64,000 nucleotides of DNA from JABMMZ01 sp040386935. Its GTDB lineage: Bacteria > Bacteroidota > Bacteroidia > NS11-12g > UBA955. Positions 1-10,200 of this stretch are shown here, in pieces. The stretch is from positions 71,564 through 135,563 of the forward strand of contig JAZKEQ010000006.1 of the NCBI GenBank assembly GCA_040386935.1, given 5' to 3'. The notes below the pieces were generated by a model that saw nothing but the letters and a program-made list of their open reading frames with translations, did no database searches and was not told the origin of the DNA. Position 1 is the stretch's first letter. Each line of letters begins with the position of its first letter. Both the position numbers and the translations under genes were made by a program.

Positions 1-435
1 ACAATTGATATGGTGGAATGGACCACTAAACCCAATGATAAAAATACATTTGAAAAATGGAATGAAGTATTGAAAGGCATTGGTTGTTCTTTGGAAAATA
101 AACCCAATGAAGCCATTTTGTATACAGGCATCAATACTGAATTAAAAGGGGAGAAGCTGGTGGTAAAATCTACTGATGCCGCTTCACCTGCAGTATTGGC
201 AGGACTGGAAGCCGGTGATGAATTAATTGCTATAGACTATTACCGCCTCAAAAATAATATGGAAGATCTGTTGAAATTATCTGTTAATGCGAATAGTGTT
301 TCTATAACATATTCAAGGGGAGGCATCATGCGCTCCACCAGTTTAACCATGACCAAAAGTCCGAAGGTGAATTACAAGTGGATAATTTTGGAAAAAGATA
401 ATCTGCTGTTAAATAAGTGGTTAGTTAAAGCCTGA
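1..435 (+). CDS. M61 family metallopeptidase, C-terminal PDZ part (5' truncated)
   Basis: The reading frame is open from base 1, so only the last ~145 residues of a larger protein are present. The visible part is a PDZ domain with the signature SPAVLAGLEAGDELIAID near residues 57-75, followed by a short tail ending in NKWL, as in M61 (glycyl aminopeptidase-like) proteins whose catalytic HExxH domain lies upstream. M61 peptidases are exported enzymes that remove N-terminal residues, with the PDZ domain guiding substrate binding. The catalytic part is outside the window, so activity cannot be judged. PDZ family is clear; assignment to M61 rests on the tail layout. Confidence 0.75.
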   Translation, partial: TIDMVEWTTKPNDKNTFEKWNEVLKGIGCSLENKPNEAILYTGINTELKGEKLVVKSTDAASPAVLAGLEAGDELIAIDYYRLKNNMEDLLKLSVNANSVSITYSRGGIMRSTSLTMTKSPKVNYKWIILEKDNLLLNKWLVKA

Positions 436-481
436 CGCTTCTAGTATTTTAACTTTAAAAGACGATTTTTAGTTTTGGTTA

Positions 482-1297
482 TTGCTAAAACTATTACTTA
501 AGCTACTATTTATTGGTCCATGTTTTGTCGCGCAAGCTGCGGGGTATCTGCCCTTTGCCGGTGCCGAAGCCATGGCCATGGGCAACAGCACATTGCCCGG
601 ACAAAATGCTTTTACAGCCATCAATAATCACTCCTTAATGCCCTGGCAAAAACACAAGGGCATTGGTATTTCACTCACCAATCGTTTTGGAATGGCCGAT
701 GTCAATCGCGCAGTGGTGGCCGGTGTGGTGCCTTATAAAAATTTCGGGTATGGTATGAAACTGACTCACTACGGCAACAATGCCTACAGCGAGCAAAGCA
801 TTGGTTTGTCTGTGGCACATGCCTTCAATGAAAAATTAGCCATTGGTTGCGGTGCCGATTATCAGTCAATCGCCATAGCAGGGTATGGACACAGAGGTGT
901 TGTAATGGCAGAAATCAGTTTGTCGGCTAAGGTATCTGAGCAACTGTTAATGGCCTGTCGGGTTTATAATCCCACACGTGCAAAGTTCAGCGATTACAGT
1001 GATGAGCGATTAGCGACTATTTGGCAAATGGGCCTGCAATACAAAGTGAATGCACAAGTGAAAACTGTTGTAGAAGTAGAAAAGAGCAATGCCTTTGCAG
1101 CGAATATAAAAGGCGGTGTCGACTATACCCCTGCCAAAGATGTGCACTTGCGAATGGGCTTCTCTACCCTGCAACCACAATTCACATTTGGGTTTGGTTT
1201 TAAATACAAACAATGCCAATTCGAAGCCGCATCAGCCATTCATCAAACATTGGGTGTTAGCAGTAATTTATCAGTACTATTTGAAGTGGGTCATTAA
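482..1297 (+). CDS. Outer-membrane PorV/PorQ-like beta-barrel protein
   Basis: About 271 residues with an N-terminal export signal (LLLKLLFIGPCFVAQAAG) followed by many short amphipathic strands rich in G, Y, F and N, ending in VLFEVGH. The segment AGAEAMAMGNSTLP near the mature N-terminus resembles the start of PorV/PorQ/FadL-like barrels of Bacteroidota (AGaraaGmG type). The only possible start in the frame is TTG at 482, because a stop lies four codons upstream. The gene overlaps the next one by 17 bases, so they are probably translated together. Function unknown; likely outer-membrane. Confidence 0.65.
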   Translation: MLKLLLKLLFIGPCFVAQAAGYLPFAGAEAMAMGNSTLPGQNAFTAINNHSLMPWQKHKGIGISLTNRFGMADVNRAVVAGVVPYKNFGYGMKLTHYGNNAYSEQSIGLSVAHAFNEKLAIGCGADYQSIAIAGYGHRGVVMAEISLSAKVSEQLLMACRVYNPTRAKFSDYSDERLATIWQMGLQYKVNAQVKTVVEVEKSNAFAANIKGGVDYTPAKDVHLRMGFSTLQPQFTFGFGFKYKQCQFEAASAIHQTLGVSSNLSVLFEVGH

Positions 1298-3317
1298 ATA
1301 TGGTGTGCTGCTGTTGTGTTGCATGAGTTTAAATATTCATGCACAAACTAACGATGCCGATGAGGCGCGCGACCTGATAGAAAAGTACATTGAAAATAGC
1401 GAGAGCACTGTCGACTATACCGACTTGTATGATCAGATAGATGCTTTGTTAAAAGTACCTGTGAATATCAATACTGCAGGTGCAGATGGGTTGATGAAAA
1501 TACCTTTGATGACGCCTCAAAAAATTCAGGAAATTATAACGCATCGCAATCGCTATGGTAACTTTACGTCTATTTATGAATTGCAACAATTGGAAGGATT
1601 CGACAAGGCATTTATACAAATGATATTGCCTTTTATTTCCATTGATCAACCACTCACTTTTAAAAATATTGGCAGCCGGCAATTGTTAAAAGCCGGTACG
1701 CATGAAATGATAGGCTTGGTAACTCAACGCCTTGAACAAAGCAAAGGCTATACCTTATCCGATTCTAATCCCAACAAATACTTGGGCAGCGCACAGCGGG
1801 CCGTATTGCGCTATAAGGGCACGATAGGGGAGCATTTGCAAATTAACCTGACCACTGAGAAAGATGCAGGCGAACAATTGAATACCCGCACACTGTTTAT
1901 TTCAGGCGCAGTGTTTTTAAAAGACATCAAACGTTTTAAACTCATAGCCATTGGCGATTATCAGGCAGCCTTCGGTCAGGGGTTAACATTCGGCAGCGGA
2001 CTGGCATTTGGCAAGTCGCCATTTGTATTGAATGTACTGCGCACACAAAATGGATTGCGCGCTTATCGGTCATTGAATGAGAATGAATTTTTAAGAGGTG
2101 CAGGCATCACTTATCAATTGCACAAACATGTTACCCTTACATCTTTTTATTCATCCAATAAAATAGATGCCACCGTAACTGCTGATAGCTTGCAGAACGA
2201 AGAAGGATTCTCCGGTTTCGTAACATCGGGTTATTACAGAAATACAAATGAAATTAGTAAGCGACATGCCATTACAAGGCGATTGATAGGCTCACACTTA
2301 ACAATGCAATACCAGCACTTAGAACTTGGCCTCACCGCTGTGAATACCCGCTACGACAAAGCCTTGACAACGGGTAATGAACCCTATCAATTGTACACTA
2401 CACAAGGCAATACCTTTTATAACTTTGGCATGGATTACAAATGGTATTACCACAACATGGTGGTGTTTGGCGAATGGTCCACCAATGCTTTCAATCACCT
2501 CTCAACCGTGAATGGTGCCCTCATCAGTTTGGGCAAGCAGTTAGACATCAGTGTGCTTTACAGGCATTACGACAAAAGTTATCAAACCTCCATCAGTAAT
2601 GCGATAGGCGAGTACACCGACAATAAAAATGAAAATGGTTGCTATGCAGGATTTGCATTAACGCCTGCTAAAAATTTTAAGCTCAATGGGTACCTCGATG
2701 TTTACAGAGCACCTTGGTTGCGCTATGGGGTCGATGCTGCCTCATCGGGTAAAGATGCCTTGTTGGAACTGCAATACAGCAAGCGAAAAAAATACAATTG
2801 GTACCTGCGCTATCGCAATGAGCACAAACAGAAAAATGAAGACGGCACCCAAATACTGAATCGCATGGAAGACAACGAACGCAGCATTTGGCGCTTTCAT
2901 ATTGAAACAAATGTGTCGCCCGCCATTACGCTGCGCAACCGTGTGGAGTGGACCAAAAGTGTGTTGCAATACGGCCAAACCACGCGGGGTTTCTTGATGT
3001 TTCAGGATGTTGTAATGGCGGCTAGTAGGCAACTAAAAATTACAGCGCGACTCATGTATTTTGATGTCGATGATTTTAACGCCAGGGTATTTGCTTACGA
3101 AAGCGATATGCTGTATGCTTTCTCAGTACCGGCTTTTCAAAACAGGGGCACAAGATTTTATGTATTGGCCAAATATAAATTGAATAAAAATGCAGATATT
3201 TGGATGCGATTTGCACGCACTGCTTATGAGAACCAAAATGCCGTTGGCAGCGGCTACGATACTATCTCCGGCAACCGTGCAAGCGACATCAAATTGCAGA
3301 TTAAATGGACCTTATAA
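1281..3317 (+). CDS. Secreted helix-hairpin-helix domain protein
   Basis: I place the start at TTG 1281, inside the end of the previous gene, because it gives a good signal peptide (MKWVIKYGVLLLCCMSLNIHAQ cleaved after AQ). An upstream ATG at 1116 would put about 55 unlikely residues in front. Residues ~58-120 hold ComEA-like helix-hairpin-helix repeats (VNINTAGADGLMKIP, RNRYGNFTSIYELQQLEGF). The remaining ~550 residues look like outer-membrane beta-barrel strands. This architecture is a widespread Bacteroidota family of unknown role. In other proteins HhH motifs bind DNA non-specifically, but here the barrel suggests an envelope function. It overlaps pdxJ by 13 bases. Confidence 0.75.
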   Translation: MKWVIKYGVLLLCCMSLNIHAQTNDADEARDLIEKYIENSESTVDYTDLYDQIDALLKVPVNINTAGADGLMKIPLMTPQKIQEIITHRNRYGNFTSIYELQQLEGFDKAFIQMILPFISIDQPLTFKNIGSRQLLKAGTHEMIGLVTQRLEQSKGYTLSDSNPNKYLGSAQRAVLRYKGTIGEHLQINLTTEKDAGEQLNTRTLFISGAVFLKDIKRFKLIAIGDYQAAFGQGLTFGSGLAFGKSPFVLNVLRTQNGLRAYRSLNENEFLRGAGITYQLHKHVTLTSFYSSNKIDATVTADSLQNEEGFSGFVTSGYYRNTNEISKRHAITRRLIGSHLTMQYQHLELGLTAVNTRYDKALTTGNEPYQLYTTQGNTFYNFGMDYKWYYHNMVVFGEWSTNAFNHLSTVNGALISLGKQLDISVLYRHYDKSYQTSISNAIGEYTDNKNENGCYAGFALTPAKNFKLNGYLDVYRAPWLRYGVDAASSGKDALLELQYSKRKKYNWYLRYRNEHKQKNEDGTQILNRMEDNERSIWRFHIETNVSPAITLRNRVEWTKSVLQYGQTTRGFLMFQDVVMAASRQLKITARLMYFDVDDFNARVFAYESDMLYAFSVPAFQNRGTRFYVLAKYKLNKNADIWMRFARTAYENQNAVGSGYDTISGNRASDIKLQIKWTL

Positions 3318-4036
3318 ATACTCCTACAAAACTCAGCGTCAACATCAATAAATTGGCCACCATACGCAATGCACGTGGGGGCAATAATCCCGACATTGTA
3401 CAATGGGCCAAAAAAATAGAAAGCTACGGTGCGCATGGTATTACAGTACACCCTCGCCCCGACCAGCGCCACATTCGCTTTGACGATGTGTACCTGCTGA
3501 AAGAACACCTCACTACCGAGTTCAATATTGAAGGGTATCCCACACAAGATTTTATTGACATGGTTTTAAAAGTGCAACCCGCCCAGGTAACCCTGGTGCC
3601 CGATGCCCCCGATGTGCTCACCAGTAATAATGGTTGGGATACCATTACGCACCAATCTTTTTTAAAAGAAGTGGTAAGTGCTTTTAAAGCAAAAAACATA
3701 CGGGTGAGTATCTTTTTAAATCCCGAAGTGAAATATTTGGAAGGCGCTAAAGCTACAGGCACCGATAGAATTGAATTGTACACCGAAGCCTATGCCTCGC
3801 ACTATCACGCTAACAAAGCAGCAGCCATAGCGCCTTACGTTACCACTGCACAGGCAGCCCTTGCCTTAGGTCTTGGTATCAATGCCGGCCACGATTTAGA
3901 CCTGCACAACCTGCGCTACTTTAGTGAGCAAGTACCCGGTCTGTTAGAAGTTAGCATAGGCCATGCCCTGGTTTGCGATGCCCTGGAATATGGCATGGCG
4001 AATACGGTGAAGATGTATTTGAATCAGTTGGGGTAG
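3305..4036 (+). CDS. pdxJ: Pyridoxine 5'-phosphate synthase
   Basis: PdxJ condenses 3-amino-2-oxopropyl phosphate with 1-deoxyxylulose 5-phosphate to make pyridoxine 5'-phosphate, the last ring-forming step of DXP-dependent vitamin B6 synthesis in the cytoplasm. The 243 residues match family length. Visible family motifs: SVNINKLATIRNARGG near the N-terminus, ITVHPRPDQRHI, LVPD, the catalytic RIELYTEAYA region, and the phosphate-binding GINAGHDLDLHNL and EVSIGHAL. The start overlaps the upstream HhH gene by 13 bases, so it is probably translated from the same message. A diverged copy of its 3' end occurs at 6999-7108. Confidence 0.96.
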   Translation: MDLINTPTKLSVNINKLATIRNARGGNNPDIVQWAKKIESYGAHGITVHPRPDQRHIRFDDVYLLKEHLTTEFNIEGYPTQDFIDMVLKVQPAQVTLVPDAPDVLTSNNGWDTITHQSFLKEVVSAFKAKNIRVSIFLNPEVKYLEGAKATGTDRIELYTEAYASHYHANKAAAIAPYVTTAQAALALGLGINAGHDLDLHNLRYFSEQVPGLLEVSIGHALVCDALEYGMANTVKMYLNQLG

Positions 4037-4046
4037 GGGTTTACAG

Positions 4047-4364
4047 CTACAGTAAATGGTAGTACCAATTATTGCCTCGTTCAAGGTTAATCGATATTTC
4101 AATATAAAGATATAAAATGGCAAGGATAAGAGCAATTATATTTAGTATTAGTAAAAATAAACTTCGATTATTTTTCTTCATTAAAGCACGTGATGCTGTT
4201 AATAAAGAACCATTGATAATCATACTAATGAACATAGGGATAATAGAGTAGTATGGTCCACCAAAATGCTTAAAATGCCATATGGTCCTCGGTATAAAGT
4301 AAATGTTCAATAATATGAGCAATATTGAAATTAGAAGGTTTATTTTACTGATGGTTTGTCTCAT
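4047..4364 (-). CDS. Small membrane protein, unknown function
   Basis: About 105 residues from ATG 4364 (MRQTISKINLL), with hydrophobic segments at roughly 9-27, 41-60 and 72-91, so three membrane helices. An earlier in-frame start at 4427 would begin inside a repeat element and adds a charged segment, so it is rejected. It converges with pdxJ, the stops being 10 bases apart. No family recognised. Confidence 0.55.
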   Translation of the reverse strand: MRQTISKINLLISILLILLNIYFIPRTIWHFKHFGGPYYSIIPMFISMIINGSLLTASRALMKKNNRSLFLLILNIIALILAILYLYIEISINLERGNNWYYHLL

Positions 4365-4380
4365 ATAGGTGTTTTTTTTA

Positions 4381-4435
4381 CCTCTGTTGGTGTTGTGCCT
4401 GGCCTCCCGAAGTTTCAGGACCAGCAATGGCGAAA
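4381..4435. repeat. Palindromic element copy A (short form)
   Basis: Short member of the interspersed family: left end CTGTTGGTGTTGTG, a CCCGAAG remnant, right end GGACCAGCAATGGCGAAA. The central promoter-bearing core is missing. It lies between two minus-strand genes. Confidence 0.6.
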
Positions 4436-4462
4436 GTTGAAGCTACTTGTTGTTTTATTTTG

Positions 4463-5095
4463 TTACATCCCAATAATATTTTCTAATTCTTGGTCATCAT
4501 AATTACCATAGATACCACCTTTGGCTCTTAAATATTCTAAAATTGTTCTGTCGTCAAAATTATGAGCTTCTTTTATTCCTTCACTAATTGTTTTAATGTA
4601 ATTTGTACTCGGTTTTGTAAAAGGTTGCAAGTCATTTTCATTTGTCAAAGTAAAAACAGGATAACCATGTTGTTCGCCTAAGTATAATATATTGCCATAC
4701 CACGATGGTCGCTTAAATATAAAAGAGCAGTCACTAATCGCTTTGTCGAAGTCTATTGTTAATTCAGTTTTTGTGTTTGTTTCTTGTCTTGCTATATCAA
4801 TTAATTGACCTTTTGTAATCAAATACATCCTCCCAATAGTAGAAGCTTGTGGTTCAAACACAGTCCTAATAAATGCAATACCACCATTGTCCCAATTACT
4901 CGAAGCTTTGGAAAAATAAAGTTCAGAAGAAATATAGCAGTCTTCATTTTCAGCTGGTAAAGTCTTGTCACTACAACCTTCATAAATTGTTTTTGCTCCT
5001 TTAGGTTGTCCACCTTTGATGTAGCAAAGAAAACGTTCTTCTAAAATGTTTGAGCCATAACAAGCATACCAAACTTTATCTTGTAGATTTGTCAT
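4463..5095 (-). CDS. Gamma-glutamylcyclotransferase-like (YGSN-motif) protein
   Basis: About 210 residues from ATG 5095 (MTNLQDKVWYACYGSN). The WYACYGSN motif at residues ~8-15 is the nucleotide/substrate loop typical of the GGCT/AIG2 fold, which cleaves or handles gamma-glutamyl compounds. The rest (SELYFSKASSNWDNGGIAF, RMYLITKGQL) fits a small soluble enzyme, and there is no signal peptide. Upstream in-frame starts to 5212 would overlap the neighbouring lipoprotein gene and the repeat element and are rejected. A substrate cannot be named. Confidence 0.55.
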   Translation of the reverse strand: MTNLQDKVWYACYGSNILEERFLCYIKGGQPKGAKTIYEGCSDKTLPAENEDCYISSELYFSKASSNWDNGGIAFIRTVFEPQASTIGRMYLITKGQLIDIARQETNTKTELTIDFDKAISDCSFIFKRPSWYGNILYLGEQHGYPVFTLTNENDLQPFTKPSTNYIKTISEGIKEAHNFDDRTILEYLRAKGGIYGNYDDQELENIIGM

Positions 5096-5106
5096 GAAAA
5101 TTAATT

Positions 5107-5158
5107 TTTTTGTTGCTGTTAGTGTTTTGTGACATGTATGTATTGTCTCTAACAGCTT
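5107..5158. repeat. Palindromic element copy A2 (short, degenerate)
   Basis: Ends TTGCTGTTAGTGTTTTGTG and CTCTAACAGCTTA form an imperfect inverted pair like the short members at 13009 and 15508. The last bases supply the TAA stop of the minus-strand TPR lipoprotein gene. Confidence 0.45.
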
Positions 5159-6890
5159 ACAATATCCTCGAAGTAGAAATTTTAATATCAGCGTATTTCC
5201 AGGCGGCTTCAAAACGTTTTTTTGTTTCAGCGTATTTTATTTTGTCGCCCAGTTTTTCATATACATTCATTAGTCCCCTTAATGCCCATCCGTTTTCGCG
5301 GAAGGTAATCAAATCTTCATCATACACCTTTTTAGCCTCCTGATATTTTCCGGCATCTATCAATACTGCACCCAAATGATGGCGAACAGAAAAGAACCAA
5401 TCCGGTGGCTCATCATAGTTGAGTTTATCTTCCATTACAACGGCATCTGTAAGAAGTATAATGGCTTTTGAATAATTGTTTTCTTTTGCATTGATTTCTC
5501 CTTCCAATACTTGTGAGGCTATTGAACACAAATCATACACACTGTTGATACCCCAAATGGTCAGTGTTTTAATAGCAGTATCAGTCATTATTTTTTTCAT
5601 GGCAGCCAGATGTTCCCTTGCTTTAGCCGGTTTATTTTGTGAGAGCAAAGCCATGCCCTGTGCATAATGCCAGATGACTGATGGATATTTCAAATCCTTG
5701 TCGGGGGCGGGCGAACCAAGAATAGTAGACCATAAGCCAAGTTTTGTTTCTGTATACCATGGTATGGCATAATAATGTTGCAAGGTGGCCCAGGCAGGGT
5801 CGCGCATTAATTTTTTATGGGCATGATCAGCTGTTTTATAAGCGCCTAGCATGGCTACTTTGCTTTCACCGCAAAGCGTGGCACAAGCAGAAATGAAGTG
5901 ATAATTGTGCGGGTAATAGGCGAGGGGATACACGCCTTGTGCATGGCAGGTTTCCACATACTGGCTATCTACGAGTACGGCTTTTTGATTGGCTGTAACG
6001 CCATCGTGATACCGTCCGGTTCTTATATAGGTGTGCGAAGGCATGTGCACCAGGTGACCTGATCCGGGCACCAAATCGCGCAACAAATCTGCACTGGCCA
6101 TGGCATCTTCGGCATGTAGCGACATTTCTACCGCATGTATGTAAAAATGATTGGCCCCTGCATGCCTCGGTTCCATCTGCAAACATTTTTCGAGCACTGC
6201 TAATATTTCGGGTGTCCATGGCTGAACAGTGCCGTCTTTATTCCATAAATTCCATGGATGCAAATCCATCAACGATTCTGCAAATAGGGAAGCAATAGTA
6301 ACATCCTGAGCATATTTTTTGTAAACCTTTCGCATGGCTGCCGAATAGGCTATATCGAGCTCTGCACGGGTTATAGTGGTGTCGTTTGAATAGCGGTGTG
6401 TTAATGCCTCAATTAGATCCTTTTCTTTCTGAGTGCATGAGGCCGACAATGATTTGGCCTTTTGCACAGCATCATAGGCACGAATGAAATTATCCTGCTC
6501 CATGCCGGCATTGTAATTCGGCCCCAACACATAACCATAGCCCCACCAGCACATGGCACATGCTGAATCCTGGCGTGCTGCTTCATAAAACGAACGCGCA
6601 GCTTCGGCATGATTAAAAGCGAATGACAACATGAGCCCTTGGTCGAAATATTGTTGGGCTTCCTTGTTTTTGGTTGATATGGCAAAATGCATCCCTCCCA
6701 GACCATCAAACAGGGGTGCTTTCTTACCCGAAGTATACCATGCTGTATCTAAAATCTCAGGCGCACAACAACCGTATTGGGTAGATGCTTCATCACCTTT
6801 AGCCCCTTGTTGTTTATTGCCTGTTTTCTGTTGGCATGAGGTGAAAATAAAAATAGATAGCCCAATTAAAGTGAAGCGTAGTTTTTTCAT
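5157..6890 (-). CDS. Tetratricopeptide-repeat lipoprotein
   Basis: 577 residues. The signal peptide ends in the lipobox FTSC with Cys19, so it is a lipoprotein, probably outer-membrane or periplasmic. A CCAPE segment follows, then TPR-type helices (AQQYFDQGLMLSFAFNHAEA, DSACAMCWWGYGYVLGPNYN) and further helical repeats to the end (YQEAKKVYDEDLITFRENGW). The family is common in Bacteroidota and environmental Proteobacteria and has no established biochemical role. Single-gene unit. Confidence 0.75.
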   Translation of the reverse strand: MKKLRFTLIGLSIFIFTSCQQKTGNKQQGAKGDEASTQYGCCAPEILDTAWYTSGKKAPLFDGLGGMHFAISTKNKEAQQYFDQGLMLSFAFNHAEAARSFYEAARQDSACAMCWWGYGYVLGPNYNAGMEQDNFIRAYDAVQKAKSLSASCTQKEKDLIEALTHRYSNDTTITRAELDIAYSAAMRKVYKKYAQDVTIASLFAESLMDLHPWNLWNKDGTVQPWTPEILAVLEKCLQMEPRHAGANHFYIHAVEMSLHAEDAMASADLLRDLVPGSGHLVHMPSHTYIRTGRYHDGVTANQKAVLVDSQYVETCHAQGVYPLAYYPHNYHFISACATLCGESKVAMLGAYKTADHAHKKLMRDPAWATLQHYYAIPWYTETKLGLWSTILGSPAPDKDLKYPSVIWHYAQGMALLSQNKPAKAREHLAAMKKIMTDTAIKTLTIWGINSVYDLCSIASQVLEGEINAKENNYSKAIILLTDAVVMEDKLNYDEPPDWFFSVRHHLGAVLIDAGKYQEAKKVYDEDLITFRENGWALRGLMNVYEKLGDKIKYAETKKRFEAAWKYADIKISTSRIL

Positions 6891-7216
6891 TTGAATGATG
6901 GGTTTAATTACACAAATTAAAATAAAAATATTGGAAAGTTTCTTTGTTTACAATATCGGGAAGTTATTGTGTGTATTGAAGCTGTGATGTTTGCCACTCA
7001 TGTACCCAGCTTGCAGGAGGTAAGCATAAGCCACGCTCTGGTTTTCAATACTCCGGAATACGGCATGGAGAATACGGTAAAGAAGTATTTGAATCAGTCG
7101 GGGTTGGGTGAGATTAGTGTTTTGCAGCTTGAAGAAGTAGCTGATTCAGTTGCGTAGGTTTCTTTTATCAATGAATTAATAATTTCTTGGTGGTGACGTT
7201 ATACCAGAATATCTTA
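6891..7216. other. Intergenic segment with pdxJ remnant
   Basis: 326 bases without an intact gene, between the TPR lipoprotein start and the SIR2-NACHT stop. The only recognisable content is the pdxJ 3'-end copy at 6999-7108, listed separately. The rest is AT-rich and unremarkable. Confidence 0.6.
6999..7108 (+). pseudogene. Decayed duplicate of the pdxJ 3' end
   Basis: This stretch aligns without gaps to 3929-4038, the last ~36 codons of pdxJ; by eye 87 of 110 bases match. In frame it reads HVPSLQEVSISHALVF then EYGMENTVKKYLNQSG, against QVPGLLEVSIGHALVC and EYGMANTVKMYLNQLG in pdxJ. The pdxJ stop is lost, so the frame runs on to a stop at 7157. Nothing upstream of 6999 aligns, so at least five sixths of the gene is absent and it cannot make an enzyme. 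Confidence 0.85.
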
Positions 7217-10200
7217 TCATAGCAAATATCTTCGTTTGTGGTTTTTGCCTATTTTTTCAATTATTGTTTTTAAGTTATTATGTTCAACACCTGTGGTGCT
7301 TTTTAACAATGTCAGCATACGCTCAGTAACAAATTTTTCAGTTGCAATATCAGCTAATATACTACCCGTAAAATAATGATCCATTTTCTTTGATTTAAGT
7401 TCTCCTAATAGATATGATAAAGTTTCTTCTGTAAAATCCTCTAATTTTAGGTCATTCATTCTTCTTAAAATTATTTGACTTAATATTTTACGGTATTTAG
7501 ATTTCGGATTATTAAACTCTGAAATAAATTCTTGACGTTTGTCTTTAGAGATATATGAAGTAATTACCATTGGCACCCTATTTGTAAACATCCATTCATC
7601 CCTCTTTGATTTAATATATTCATCAAACCATTCAAGCCACCAATTTATAGGGCCAATGTCGAAAATCAGATTGCTTTCATTGTCGTTATAAATAACCAAA
7701 CAATCACATAAATAATATGCTAATTTTAAATTTTTGAGTTTCAAAAGCTGTACGAATAATTTTTCTTGACCAATCCAGTTTAATTTATCCATATGAGATA
7801 GTAACTCAAAGTTTTCCTTTTGTAGGTCTTTCGAGTCTAGTTTTAATAAATCTTCTAGAGCTTGATATACTGAAGTATGTTCTTTTGAAGTAGAAATAGA
7901 ATAAAACAGCGCAGCTTTTAAAACTCCACTACTTTTAATTATATTTTCCACTGCATATTTTTTTAAATCTCCTCTTTTTAAAAAAATATTATATAATGAA
8001 CTTAATGCCCAATCTGAAATTTCACTTTTATTTTTTTTAACAATTGTGATTAAAGATTTTATGTGTTTAGGTTTGAAAATGGAATAATCAATATTGTCAT
8101 CCTCTTTAGAAAAACTAAGTATAAAATAAATTTCTACAACAACTTTATCTATCCCTGATGACAAAAGTTCTATACAAATCTGAAGCCCTTCATTATTATT
8201 GCAATCTCGTAAGTAGTGACACAAAACATCAAGTTGTACTAGTTGTTCCTTAGGTTTTAAGTTTTTATTATAGAAGGCGGAAATAACTTTTGAAGGGCTG
8301 AAACCATACATTATATAACCTAATGCTGAATCAAAACCGCCATATTCTTTTGTTATTCCAGTATCAAATTTCACTTGTACTTTTTTGCAAAGAACTAAAA
8401 GGCTAGGAATATCATCTTCTGTTACATACCTCTTAATGCTTAGTCCTATTCTAGTACAAAAATTATAGTCATCACAAGAATTGACTAATAAATCAAATGC
8501 TTCTGTTTTGAAATTATCTCCAAGCAATTCTATCATACAAGCAGCCGCTGCCCCACCCAACATATTACCCTTATTAATTATTTGCGTCAGCGTGTTGACA
8601 TGTGACTCTGCTAGAGGTAAGCTGTGGCTTATTTTATCTCCAATTTGACTTTGCCATACAAAATCTTTAGAAGTTGCAGTTTCAATTTCATTTAAAAGAC
8701 GCTCAACAATTTCTTCTGTATTTTCTTCTAAATACTTTATAGCAGATAATGCTAACTCAAAGTCTATATCTATAACGGTATTTAAAAACTTTTCAGCATT
8801 CTCTTTTTTTAATAAACTTAAACAGAGAAATAGTGCCTGATCCCAACGTCTGAAACTTAGTTTTTTCGTTAGAATATTATTATTTTCCACAAAGAGTTCT
8901 GAAAGTCGTTTTGCTGCCAAATATTCTGTTACAGATTGGTGGAAAAAGCAAATTCTTTCATTAATAATAGGGATCAGAAAATCTTGACTTACCATCCAGT
9001 TTATTATATCTAAACTTGTGATAGTGGTATTTGGAGTTTTCTTTAATTCTAAATCAATGTGTCGTTTTAATATTTCTATTTTAAATGCTTCCTCACCATT
9101 GTCAAGAGCTTCCATAGCAACTATAGATAATGAATCTAAAAGATTAATGTTGACATTAAATCGGTCATTAAGTCTTTTATTTATTAAGTTTACTAAACTC
9201 AGGTAGATTTTCTGAGGGTTAGTTTCAGCTTCAATTTCGAATTTATTCTCAAATATGAGTTTATAGAAAAAAGGTTTTTGCAATAAAGCTATTATTTCAT
9301 TTCTAAACAAACCTTTTAGTTCGATTTGATTTTGTGATAAGCTTGTTTTAATAAAATCTTCTTCAATAGAATCTAGGTTAAATCCTGGAAACTCTAAATC
9401 TTCCAATCCATCAATAGTTCGAGATGAAATTACTATTGATAAATTATATTTTTCCAATAGGTTTGAAAAATCAGAATTCCAAGTTTTTGACTCAATGTAT
9501 TCCTTTGGAATTTCATTGAAAGCATCTAGATATAATTTAACTTTTAGGGTTGAGCACAAAAGTGCAAAATTTATTCTCGTTGGAATGTTTTGCTCAATTA
9601 ATTTGACAAGATTGCCTTCGTAAAGTTTTAAGTCTACATAAATCGGAACTATAGTTTCATTGATTCTTATTGAATCATCAATGCAATCTTTACTTAATTT
9701 TTTTGATAGTCTAGCTATACTAGCTTTAAGTGAATAACTTTTACCTCCTCCTGGTAGTCCTATGAGAATAATTTTATCCGGCCCTTTATCAAGTAGTTCT
9801 TCAATTGCTGCTTCATAAAATCGAAAATTAAATTTTCCTTTTTTGTTATCTTCAATTGGATGCACAACAAGTGGAAGATGTAATTTGGAAGTTTCAAAAC
9901 TAAAATACTTTGCTGAATGCCTGTTTAAACTAAGTATAAATTCTGAATTTAAAATAGATGTTGGACTAGTTGTATTCGTTTCGGGAATTTTTAAATCATC
10001 TAAGAGCTTAAGGATTGGAGAGTGATCTCTTTTTCCATTTGGTTTTGGAATTGTTTGGTAATCTATTAAGTGGATTCCAAAATTTCTACGCCAATAATCT
10101 TTTTCCTGTTCACCAATATCAGACATAATTGCATAATGATCTCTTGCCCCTCCTTTGTACGTATTAATTAATAAATCTTTCAAATACAAGAAATCAGGAT

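Noticed and set aside
5096..5212. N-terminal extension of the YGSN protein to 5212
   Set aside because: It would cover a repeat element and overlap the end of the TPR lipoprotein gene; the family begins near WYACYGSN.
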